Assembly (NCBI GenBank): GCA_937858455.1
Contig: CALLYN010001114.1
Location: 1-10,168 of the forward strand
From: an uncultured Kouleothrix sp.
Lineage (GTDB): Bacteria > Chloroflexota > Chloroflexia > Chloroflexales > Roseiflexaceae
DNA length: 10,168 nucleotides
Reading direction: 5' to 3'
The notes below the pieces were generated by a model. The model did not search any database. It had not been told where the DNA came from and was given only the letters and a program-made list of their open reading frames with translations. The position numbers and the translations under genes are program-made. This document shows, one piece after another, positions 5,528-10,168 of this stretch. How positions within the stretch are numbered: position 1 is the first letter of the stretch; each line of letters starts with the position of its first letter.

Positions 5528-6253
5528 ATGATCACATATGCCGACGAAGTGTTCGCCCCGATCGATCGCGACCTCGAGCTGGCGCGTATCGCGGGCGGCA
5601 ACGAAACCGAGGTGTATCGTACCGACGATCAGCAATTCGTGGTGAAGCTGAAGAGCGATCTGGGCGGCACGCCCGCCAGCGCCGTGGCGCATGCCCAGGC
5701 GATGCGCGCCGCAGCCGAGCGCTACGCCGAATGCCTGGGCAAGCGCCACACCATCCCTAGCTACTATGTCGTTGCGCGCGACAGTGCCGGGAAGGCGCAG
5801 GTGCTGGTGCTCCAGCCATTCCTGCACGACGCACAAACGCTGTTCGGGCTGGATTACCAGGCGCTGAGCGCGAGCGAGCGCGACATCATCGCCGTCGAGC
5901 TGCGCGAGATCATCCGGCGCTCGCTGGCGTTCTACCGCAGCACCGGCGGCATGCCCGATCTGTATGGCCGCTCGAGCGCCAGCGCCGCCGAGCGCGCGCG
6001 CGATCGGGCGTTGGCCCGGCTGCCACACCGCCTGTGGAGCTTCCTGGTGCGGCGCAACCTGCTGCGCTCGCATAACTTGATGCTGGTAGGCGGCGCCGAC
6101 CCGCACGTGGCGCTGGTCGATTACGATTTCGTGCGGCGCGGGCGGCTGTACCGAGCGGTGTATTTCCTGGTGCGCTGGATGCTGTTCTGGCGCGATCACG
6201 CGCTGATTATGCTAATGCGGCGGCGTGGCGTGGTGCCTGGGCGCGAGCGCTGA
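5528..6253 (+). CDS. Kinase-fold-like protein, atypical active site
   Basis: A 241-residue protein not recognised as a named family. The N-terminus resembles the small lobe of kinase/aminoglycoside-phosphotransferase folds: a loop GGNETEV (23-29) followed by QFVVKLK with K40 as candidate ATP lysine. Near the end, RSHNLMLV (180-187) and VALVDYD (194-200) resemble the catalytic-loop Asn (N183) and the metal-binding Asp (D198 or D200) of that fold. The usual HxD catalytic aspartate upstream of N183 is not visible, so it may be a pseudokinase or a distinct kinase. The C-terminus (about 207-230: YRAVYFLVRWMLFWRD) is hydrophobic and Arg/Trp-rich, suggesting membrane contact. It follows the glycosyltransferase by 72 bp and closes the operon before a strong terminator. 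GAGGG at 5511-5515 is a distant possible ribosome site. Kinase similarity is inference from motifs only. Confidence 0.6.
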   Translation: MITYADEVFAPIDRDLELARIAGGNETEVYRTDDQQFVVKLKSDLGGTPASAVAHAQAMRAAAERYAECLGKRHTIPSYYVVARDSAGKAQVLVLQPFLHDAQTLFGLDYQALSASERDIIAVELREIIRRSLAFYRSTGGMPDLYGRSSASAAERARDRALARLPHRLWSFLVRRNLLRSHNLMLVGGADPHVALVDYDFVRRGRLYRAVYFLVRWMLFWRDHALIMLMRRRGVVPGRER

Positions 6254-6288
6254 TCGGGTTATCACGCCGGCACATTCTCAGCGCAGGG

Positions 6289-6327
6289 TTCGGGGGTGGC
6301 TTTGCCGCCCCCGAAATTGCTTTTTTT
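6289..6327 (+). terminator. Strong intrinsic terminator of the isoprenoid/glycosyltransferase operon
   Basis: 12-bp stem 6289-6300 / 6304-6315 (TTCGGGGGTGGC with GCCGCCCCCGAA, one G-U pair) around loop TTT, followed after 5 nt by seven T (6321-6327). It lies 35 bp after the stop of the kinase-like gene. Confidence 0.92.
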
Positions 6328-6332
6328 GGGTC

Positions 6333-6367
6333 GAGGTGCGCGAAGGGCATAGCCCCTCGCACTCCTC
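6333..6367. repeat. Imperfect hairpin downstream of the terminator
   Basis: 16-bp arms 6333-6348 and 6352-6367 with three mismatches and loop ATA; the inner part pairs GCGA-A-GGGC with GCCC-C-TCGC. It sits 31 bp beyond the 3' end of the minus-strand DUF507 gene. Without a T-tract on the minus strand it is a poor terminator for that gene; it may only stabilise the 3' end. Confidence 0.4.
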
Positions 6368-6398
6368 GTTGCAAGCCAGGCGTCGCGCGAGGCTAGCA

Positions 6399-6680
6399 TC
6401 ACATCGTGAGCTTCCGATCGCGGATCAGGCGCTGCTTGGTTTTCTTGAAAAGCTCGTCGTAGCTCATACGGCCCATGGTGATCTCGTACTTAAACGCCTG
6501 CAGCATCTTGTGGATCTCGGCGTCGAGGCGCTCTTCGACCATAAGCTCGTCGGCGATGATCTGCTGGGCTGCCAGCCGCAGCTGGCTGTCATCGCCCTTA
6601 AACAGCACGCCGTCGATCTCGGCGAGCTGATCGATCAGCGCCGCCGCAAGCTGCTCGACTTTTTCCGGTGATAATTTCAT
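6399..6680 (-). CDS. DUF507 family protein
   Basis: A small 93-residue, highly charged, all-helical protein. The start MKLSPEKVEQLAAALIDQL, the middle QQIIADELMVEERLDAEIHKML (39-60) and the basic tail (ELFKKTKQRLIRDRK) match the DUF507 pattern: an N-terminal MKLS..K helix, then an acidic helix IxxEL..EE..D, then a basic end. The function of DUF507 is not known. No signal or membrane segment is seen, so it is probably cytoplasmic. AGGGG, 5 nt before the ATG at 6680, supports the start. It stands alone on the minus strand with its own promoter and a leader of about 75 nt, divergent from the methyltransferase pair. Confidence 0.8.
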   Translation of the reverse strand: MKLSPEKVEQLAAALIDQLAEIDGVLFKGDDSQLRLAAQQIIADELMVEERLDAEIHKMLQAFKYEITMGRMSYDELFKKTKQRLIRDRKLTM

Positions 6681-6762
6681 CGCTACCCCTGTATGCGCGC
6701 AATTTGCGCTGATATCGAAGCATCATCGTAACCGCCATCTGCCAAGAACAGGTATATTCTGT

Positions 6763-6791
6763 AGTGTATGCGCCCCGGCGCGGTTCGTCAA
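6763..6791 (-). promoter_or_regulatory. Predicted sigma-70-like promoter of the DUF507 gene
   Basis: On the minus strand: -35 TTGACG (complement of 6786-6791, five of six), 17-bp spacer, -10 TACACT (complement of 6763-6768). The same 10-mer ATACACTACA covers the -10 here and at the BlaI-type promoter. Start of transcription is predicted near 6756. Confidence 0.65.
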
Positions 6792-6810
6792 TCGGAGCCG
6801 GCCGCGCTAT

Positions 6811-6839
6811 TTGCCGATGCCCACGCCTTCTGGTACACT
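6811..6839 (+). promoter_or_regulatory. Predicted promoter of the methyltransferase pair
   Basis: -35 TTGCCG (6811-6816), 17-bp spacer, -10 TACACT (6834-6839) with an extended -10 TG at 6831-6832. Transcription would start near 6846 and the leader would carry the hairpin at 6849-6870. The two -35 boxes of this and the DUF507 promoter are 19 bp apart, back to back. Confidence 0.6.
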
Positions 6840-6848
6840 GCCTAGCGC

Positions 6849-6870
6849 CCGGCCGGCAAATACCGGCCGG
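6849..6870 (+). repeat. GC hairpin in the methyltransferase leader
   Basis: CCGGCCGG (6849-6856), loop CAAATA, CCGGCCGG (6863-6870): an 8-bp all-GC stem, 15 nt before the start codon. The predicted transcript starts a few bases ahead of it. No T-tract follows, so it is not a terminator; it could affect ribosome access or mRNA stability. Confidence 0.6.
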
Positions 6871-6885
6871 TGCAACGCACGAGCT

Positions 6886-7632
6886 ATGGAACAAGTTGAG
6901 TATGAAGTGATGGCGGCGGTCGAAGACCGCCACTGGTGGTACCGGGGGATGCGCGCAATTGTGGCCGCGCTGCTCGACGACGTCTACGCCAACCAGCCGA
7001 ATTTGCGCATTCTCGACGCCGGCTGCGGCACCGGCGGCAACGCGCGCTTTCTCACGCGCTATGGCAGCGTCGTCGGCATCGATATCGCCGCGACCGCGTT
7101 GACGCTCGGCCTGCGGCGCCTGCCAGGGGCGCTCTCGCGCGCGTCGGTGCTCGACCTGCCCTTCGCCGACGCCAGCTTCGATCTGGTGACGTCGTTCGAC
7201 GTGCTGTACCACCGCGGCGTGCCCGACGAACAGCAGGCCCTGAGCGAAACCTGCCGGGTGCTGAAGCCCGGCGGGCGCTTGCTCATACGCCTGCCAGCCT
7301 ACGAGTTTCTGCGCGGCAACCACGATCGGGCCGTGCATACGCGCCGGCGCTACACCAGCGCCGAAGCGCGCGCGCTGCTCGAAGCTGGCGGGCTGGTGGT
7401 CGAACGCTGCTCGTACATCAACTCGCTGCTGTTTCCGCTGCCGCTGGCGCAGCGGCTGCTCGAGCGCGCGCTGCCGGTCTTCGAGCATGGCAGCTCCGAC
7501 CTCGTGCTGCCCAGGCCGCTGGTCAACCAGGCGCTCAGCTGGCCGCTCGCCACCGAAGCAGCCTGGCTTGCGCGCGGCGGCGGCTTCCCGATCGGACTGT
7601 CGATTATTCTGCGCGCCCAGCGCCCCGCCTGA
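6886..7632 (+). CDS. Class I SAM-dependent methyltransferase
   Basis: A 248-residue Rossmann-fold methyltransferase. Motif I is ILDAGCGTGGNARF (residues 42-55); the acidic residue ending strand 2 is D66 in VVGIDIAA; post-I/II region VLDLPFADASFDLV (88-101) and motif III CRVLKPGGRLLIRLPAYEF (123-141) follow. The N-terminus EYEVMAAVEDRHWWYRGMR is characteristic of a methyltransferase group often found near polysaccharide or lipid glycosylation genes; the substrate is not known. The ATG at 6886 is chosen because it gives this N-terminus; an upstream in-frame ATG at 6811 would add 25 Pro/Thr-rich residues and overlap the predicted promoter. There is little Shine-Dalgarno. The next methyltransferase begins 15 bp downstream, so the two are cotranscribed. 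Confidence 0.88.
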   Translation: MEQVEYEVMAAVEDRHWWYRGMRAIVAALLDDVYANQPNLRILDAGCGTGGNARFLTRYGSVVGIDIAATALTLGLRRLPGALSRASVLDLPFADASFDLVTSFDVLYHRGVPDEQQALSETCRVLKPGGRLLIRLPAYEFLRGNHDRAVHTRRRYTSAEARALLEAGGLVVERCSYINSLLFPLPLAQRLLERALPVFEHGSSDLVLPRPLVNQALSWPLATEAAWLARGGGFPIGLSIILRAQRPA

Positions 7633-7647
7633 CTATGATGGTGCTCT

Positions 7648-8265
7648 ATGCTTGAAGACGTGCTCGACCGCGTGTCGGAGAACCCGCAGACCTGGAATGT
7701 GCTGCGCCGCATTGTGGAGAACGGTTTTCGCGGCGAAAAAGCGGCAATCGCGCGCGAGCTCGATCCCTGGCGCGACGCCGGGCAGCGCGAGTTTCTCGAC
7801 TTCGGCTGCGGCACTGGCGAGTTCGCGCCCTGCTTCCCGTCGGCGCACTACACCGGCGTGGATCTGGCAGCGTACTATGTGCGCTTTGCCGGCGCGCACT
7901 ACCCCGGCCGCTTCGCCGTGACCAGCGGGGCGGCGATTGGCCTGGCCACAGCCCGCTTCGACGCGGCGCTGGTGCTGGGGGTGTTTCACCACATGCCCGA
8001 CGCGCTGGTGCGCGCTACTGTGGCCGAGCTGCACCGCGTGCTGACGCCGGGCGCGACACTCCTGGTGATGGAGGATATCCCGCCGCCCAGCCCGTGGAAT
8101 GTGGCCGGGCACCTGATGCACTGGCTCGATCGCGGCGGCTACATTCGCACCGACGCCGAGTACCGCGCGCTGCTGGCGCCATTCTTCGCTGTGCGCCGCA
8201 ACTACCCCATCCGCAGCGGCATCTGCGATTACGCCGTGTATGTGCTCGACCGCGCCACGCCCTGA
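7648..8265 (+). CDS. Class I SAM-dependent methyltransferase (second of pair)
   Basis: A 205-residue Rossmann methyltransferase distinct from its neighbour. Motif I is FLDFGCGTGEFAP (49-61), the ribose-binding acid is D72 (YTGVDLAA), and motif II/III are FDAALVLGVFHHMPD (104-118) and ELHRVLTPGATLLVMEDIP (127-145). The VFHHMPD and R-V-L-P-G patterns fit the methyltransferase type 11/12 group acting on small molecules or lipids. Substrate unknown. The short N-terminal helical part (1-47) may form the acceptor cap. Start ATG 7648 lies 15 bp after the first methyltransferase gene, without a clear Shine-Dalgarno, as in other internal genes here. A hairpin terminator follows at 8291. Two unlike methyltransferases in one unit could act in successive steps, which is inference. 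Confidence 0.87.
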   Translation: MLEDVLDRVSENPQTWNVLRRIVENGFRGEKAAIARELDPWRDAGQREFLDFGCGTGEFAPCFPSAHYTGVDLAAYYVRFAGAHYPGRFAVTSGAAIGLATARFDAALVLGVFHHMPDALVRATVAELHRVLTPGATLLVMEDIPPPSPWNVAGHLMHWLDRGGYIRTDAEYRALLAPFFAVRRNYPIRSGICDYAVYVLDRATP

Positions 8266-8290
8266 CAGAAAGCCGTACCCCCTACGCGCC

Positions 8291-8334
8291 AAACGCGGCC
8301 CCTAGGCACCTGCGCCTTGAGGCCGCGTTTGTTT
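8291..8334 (+). terminator. Hairpin terminator after the methyltransferase pair
   Basis: 10-bp stem AAACGCGGCC (8291-8300) / GGCCGCGTTT (8321-8330), with an inner stem CTAGGC/GCCTTG carrying one T-T mismatch, followed by GTTTG. The T-rich end is TTTGTTTG. It begins 25 bp after the stop codon. Confidence 0.7.
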
Positions 8335-8362
8335 GATACGCTTTCGCTTGATCACGTATAGA
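8333..8362 (+). promoter_or_regulatory. Weak candidate promoter upstream of the LLM oxidoreductase
   Basis: TTGATA (8333-8338), 18-bp spacer, TATAGA (8357-8362). Transcription would begin near 8368 inside the left arm of the hairpin 8362-8404 and produce a leader of about 245 nt. No better promoter was found before 8613, apart from a lone -10-like TAAAAT at 8585-8590. Confidence 0.3.
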
Positions 8363-8404
8363 TTGTGTTGCACAACGTGGCTTCGCCACGTTGTGCAACA
8401 CAAT
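8362..8404. repeat. 43-nt perfect hairpin (20-bp stem)
   Basis: ATTGTGTTGCACAACGTGGC (8362-8381) is exactly inverted at 8385-8404 around a 3-nt loop TTC. No T-tract follows, so it is not an intrinsic terminator. The left arm itself contains a TTGTGTTGCACAA near-palindrome. It ends 5 bp before the possible MITE at 8410. Confidence 0.85.
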
Positions 8405-8409
8405 AAGAA

Positions 8410-8586
8410 TAGGAGTTAGGCACTTGCGTGTTTCGGCTTTCTCACGGTACGGAATTGAGCCTGCGGCAGCATGGTACTTGCTCATCTTCTGTGTCCATTT
8501 TCCGCGCTCCGCGCGGAAAATGGACACGATATGGAGATAGAGTACCGCTCTGCCGAAGGCTGAGGTCGCCAACTGCGTAAGTCCTA
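8410..8586. mobile_element. Possible MITE with 17-bp imperfect terminal inverted repeats
   Basis: The left end TAGGAGTTAGGCACTTG (8410-8426) and the inverted right end TAGGACTTACGCAGTTG (complement of 8570-8586) match at 14 of 17 bases. Both ends carry TA, which would fit a TA target duplication of the IS630/Tc1 type. The 177-bp interior has no gene and holds the perfect 17-bp hairpin at 8491-8527. TAGGACTTACGCA-like ends are familiar to me from small elements in cyanobacteria and related genomes; no transposase is present. Calling it mobile is inference. Confidence 0.4.
8491..8527. repeat. 37-nt perfect hairpin (17-bp stem)
   Basis: GTGTCCATTTTCCGCGC (8491-8507), loop TCC, GCGCGGAAAATGGACAC (8511-8527). 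No mismatches. No T-tract follows. It is unrelated in sequence to the 8362-8404 hairpin but has the same design: long perfect stem with a 3-nt pyrimidine loop. Confidence 0.85.
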
Positions 8587-8612
8587 AAATAATCAAGGAA
8601 GAACGAGCATTT

Positions 8613-9644
8613 ATGCCAATCCCACTCTCAATCCTAGACCTGATGCCGCTCCCCGCGCACGGAGGGGGCGAGCAGGCCATCCGGAACACGCTCGAGCTTG
8701 CGCAGCTGGCCGACGAGCTGGGCTACGAGCGCTACTGGCTGGCCGAGCACCACAACTTCCCCGGCCTGGCGGCGGTGGCACCCGAGGTGCTGATCGGCGT
8801 GATCGCCCAGCTGACCAGGCGCATCCGGGTCGGCTCGGGCGGCGTGCTGCTGCCCAACTACGCGCCGCTGAAGGTCGCCGAGCTATTTCGCACGCTCGAG
8901 GCCCTGGCGCCTGGGCGCATCGACCTGGGGATCGGCCGCGCGCCGAACCAGGATCCGCGCACCGCGCTGGCGCTGCGCGGCAGCGAGACGGCGCTGGGCG
9001 CGGCCGACGACATCGCGCGGCTGGTGGCCGAGCTGGAGGGTTTCGCCGAGGTGGCGCCATCGCCGTTCCCCACCGACCACCCGCTGCGCGACGTGATCGC
9101 GTCGCCGGAAGGCGTGCCGTTTCCACCGATCTGGCTGCTTGGCTCCGGCCAGCGCAGCGCCCAGCTGGCCGCCGAGCGCGGGCGCGGCTTCGCGGCCGCC
9201 TATCACTTCAGCCCCGGCGAGGCCGCGCCGGCGATTCGCGCCTACAAGGCCGGCTTCCAGCCCAGCGTGTACTTCGCCCAACCGCACGCGCTGGCCAGCG
9301 TGTCGGTGATCTGCGCCGAGACCGACGATCTGGCCGAGGGTCTCAAGCTCGCCGGCGACCTGACGGCGCTGCGGCGCATCAACGGCGAGCGCGGCGCGCC
9401 GCCCACGATCGAAGAGGCGCGCGCCTACACGTTCACGCCCGAAGATCAGGAGAAGCTGCGCGTGTTCACCACAGTCTACGGCAGCCCGGCGCGGGTGCAG
9501 CGCGAGCTGAGCGACTTGGCGGCCCGGCTTGGGGCCGATGAGCTGACGATTGTGACCAGCATCGCAGACCACGCGCTGCGCCGGCGCTCATACGAACTGC
9601 TGGCCGAGGTGTTCGAGCTGCAGGGCCTCGCCAGCGCGCGCTAG
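8613..9644 (+). CDS. LLM class flavin-dependent oxidoreductase
   Basis: A 343-residue bacterial-luciferase-like monooxygenase (TIM barrel, reduced FMN or F420). The N-terminus PIPLSILDLMPLP and the stretches YWLAEHHNFPGLAAVAPEV (41-59), RIRVGSGGVLLPNYAPLKVAE (70-90), LAPGRIDLGIGRAPNQDPRTALALRG (98-123) and PPIWLLGSGQRSAQLAAERGRGFAAAYHF (171-199) place it in the 'luciferase family oxidoreductase, group 1' set of single-chain LLM enzymes. The C-terminal GSPARVQRELSDLAARLGADELTIVT is also typical. The substrate of this group is not established. The start at 8613 gives the family N-terminus; AAGGAAG lies 11 nt upstream. It is a single-gene unit after a gene-free stretch with hairpins and a possible MITE that separates it from its nearest strong promoter. 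Confidence 0.92.
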   Translation: MPIPLSILDLMPLPAHGGGEQAIRNTLELAQLADELGYERYWLAEHHNFPGLAAVAPEVLIGVIAQLTRRIRVGSGGVLLPNYAPLKVAELFRTLEALAPGRIDLGIGRAPNQDPRTALALRGSETALGAADDIARLVAELEGFAEVAPSPFPTDHPLRDVIASPEGVPFPPIWLLGSGQRSAQLAAERGRGFAAAYHFSPGEAAPAIRAYKAGFQPSVYFAQPHALASVSVICAETDDLAEGLKLAGDLTALRRINGERGAPPTIEEARAYTFTPEDQEKLRVFTTVYGSPARVQRELSDLAARLGADELTIVTSIADHALRRRSYELLAEVFELQGLASAR

Positions 9645-9728
9645 AGCGCCAGCGAACATACCATGCGCGCAGACGCCACGCCGCCGATAGGCTCATTACT
9701 TTGTAAACAAAGTTTCCTTGTACTTCAT

Positions 9729-9800
9729 TGTCATGTTGAGCGAAGCTTCACTCCCTCGATGATTCGGCGTCGTGGGAGCGGAGCTTCGTTCAGCATGACA
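9729..9800. repeat. 27-bp imperfect inverted repeat of dispersed intergenic type
   Basis: Left arm 9729-9755 (begins TGTCATGTTGAGCGAAGC) and right arm 9774-9800 (inverted, begins TGTCATGCTGAACGAAGC) differ at four positions; three of these are G-U pairs in RNA. The loop is 18 nt. TGTCATnCTGAGCGAAGC is a motif I know as a common dispersed intergenic hairpin in many bacterial genomes, including Chloroflexota. No T-tract follows. Confidence 0.75.
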
Positions 9801-9853
9801 TGGCATTTCTTCGCTTCGAGCGATACAAATGCACTTGGACGAGCGCGGCCGGG

Positions 9854-9882
9854 TTGTCTACCGCTTGTTGTTGGTGTATCAT
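9854..9882 (+). promoter_or_regulatory. Predicted promoter of the immunity-like gene
   Basis: -35 TTGTCT (9854-9859), 17-bp spacer, -10 TATCAT (9877-9882, five of six). Transcription would start near 9889, about 165 nt before the ATG at 10055. Its place inside the open frame 9829-10065 argues that this frame is not a gene. Confidence 0.45.
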
Positions 9883-10054
9883 GCCCATCGCAAAGTGAAC
9901 GAATTGTTCAATCCAGGCCAATCGTTGGCGGAGACACGAGCATTATCTGTGCAATCGGTGCCATCTGTGGATGCTCGCTCTATCGGCAACATCCGCACGT
10001 TCGGCCGCACGCCAGCGGCGTCCAACACTATCAATGCCGCAGAGGAGCAGCCGG

Positions 10055-10168
10055 ATGGCTCGTGAGTCCAGATATTTCACGCTGACCATGGAGTCGCTTA
10101 GGGCGATTGCAGGCTGGGCCGCGGATTGCGCCGAGAGAGCGCTGCCCACATTCGAGACACGCGCTGTG
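10055..10168 (+). CDS. Putative immunity protein family, N-terminal fragment (runs off window)
   Basis: The first 38 codons are present: MARESRYFTLTMESLRAI, then AGWAADCAERALPTFETRAV. The pattern YFTLTMESLRxIAxWAAxCAExALPxFE resembles the N-terminal helices of the family annotated 'putative immunity protein' (Imm-5-like domain), whose members are small helical proteins of uncertain function; the name comes from similarity to toxin-system immunity proteins and no toxin is visible here. The start is strong: AGAGGAG at 10041-10047, 7 nt before the ATG, the best Shine-Dalgarno in the window. Codons such as AGA, AGG, ACA, CTT and TAT are more frequent than in neighbouring genes, which may point to transfer. 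The stop codon lies outside the window, so length and family cannot be confirmed. Confidence 0.5.
   Translation, partial: MARESRYFTLTMESLRAIAGWAADCAERALPTFETRAV

Larger units (their letters stand above)
9645..10054. other. Gene-free stretch with repeats and a promoter
   Basis: No convincing coding sequence was found. It holds a small stem ACTTTG-TAAA-CAAAGT (9698-9713) followed by TTCCTTG, which could end the LLM transcript weakly, the 72-bp inverted repeat at 9729-9800, a predicted promoter at 9854-9882 and a leader of about 165 nt before the last gene. A+T content is visibly higher than in the genes upstream. Confidence 0.6.

Noticed and set aside
4274..6199. 641-codon open frame on the minus strand
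   Set aside because: Antisense to the glycosyltransferase and kinase-like genes, crosses both and the gap between them, is rich in Ala/Gly/Arg/His/Gln with no known domain; a by-product of GC-rich codons.
6225..6671. 148-codon plus-strand frame over the terminator and DUF507 gene
   Set aside because: It reads through a strong terminator and opposite a recognised family protein.
8282..8689. 135-codon minus-strand frame across the hairpin region
   Set aside because: Covers both perfect hairpins, the possible MITE and the start of the LLM gene; no domain and no ribosome site.
9829..10065. 78-codon plus-strand frame before the immunity-like gene
   Set aside because: Contains the predicted promoter of that gene, has no recognisable domain or good ribosome site, and overlaps the strongly supported start at 10055.

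Overview
The window is GC-rich, tightly packed bacterial DNA with strong G/C third-position bias. The gene content (RodZ-type DUF4115 C-terminus, YajQ, RimO, BlaI/MecI-type repressor, GGPP-type polyprenyl synthase, DUF507 protein, LLM flavin oxidoreductase) and weak or absent Shine-Dalgarno sites inside operons suggest Chloroflexota, perhaps near Roseiflexus/Kouleothrix. That placement is an inference from protein content, not a measured one.

Layout. 1-309 (+): 3' end of a RodZ-like protein, closed by an intrinsic terminator. 475-2505 (+): yajQ then rimO, probably cotranscribed from an extended -10 promoter beside that terminator. 2504-2544: a 14-bp dyad in the convergent gap. 2572-2991 (-): a BlaI/MecI-type repressor. 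2992-3263: an AT-rich divergent control region with four helically phased repeats, a 20-bp perfect palindrome, a BlaI-like dyad and a good promoter for the repressor. 3264-6253 (+): polyprenyl diphosphate synthase, family 4-type glycosyltransferase and an unusual kinase-fold-like protein, ended by a strong terminator at 6289-6327. 6399-6680 (-): DUF507 protein, divergent from two methyltransferase genes at 6886-8265 (+), with back-to-back promoters between them and a terminator after the pair. 8335-8612: a gene-free stretch with two perfect long hairpins and a possible 177-bp MITE. 8613-9644 (+): LLM flavin oxidoreductase. 9645-10054: a second gene-free stretch with a long imperfect inverted repeat of dispersed-repeat type. 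10055 to the edge (+): start of a protein resembling the 'putative immunity protein' family, with less GC-biased codons.

How the parts may work together. The best candidate for something new is the divergent unit at 2572-6253: a BlaI-type repressor (no BlaR1-type sensor or beta-lactamase in view) facing an isoprenoid/glycosyltransferase/kinase-like operon across a dense operator region. A plausible reading is regulated synthesis or decoration of an isoprenoid lipid (carotenoid, quinone or lipid carrier). The rest is mostly housekeeping or common accessory enzymes, but the non-coding DNA is unusually rich in dyads and recognisable sigma-70-like promoters (several with -10 TACACT).
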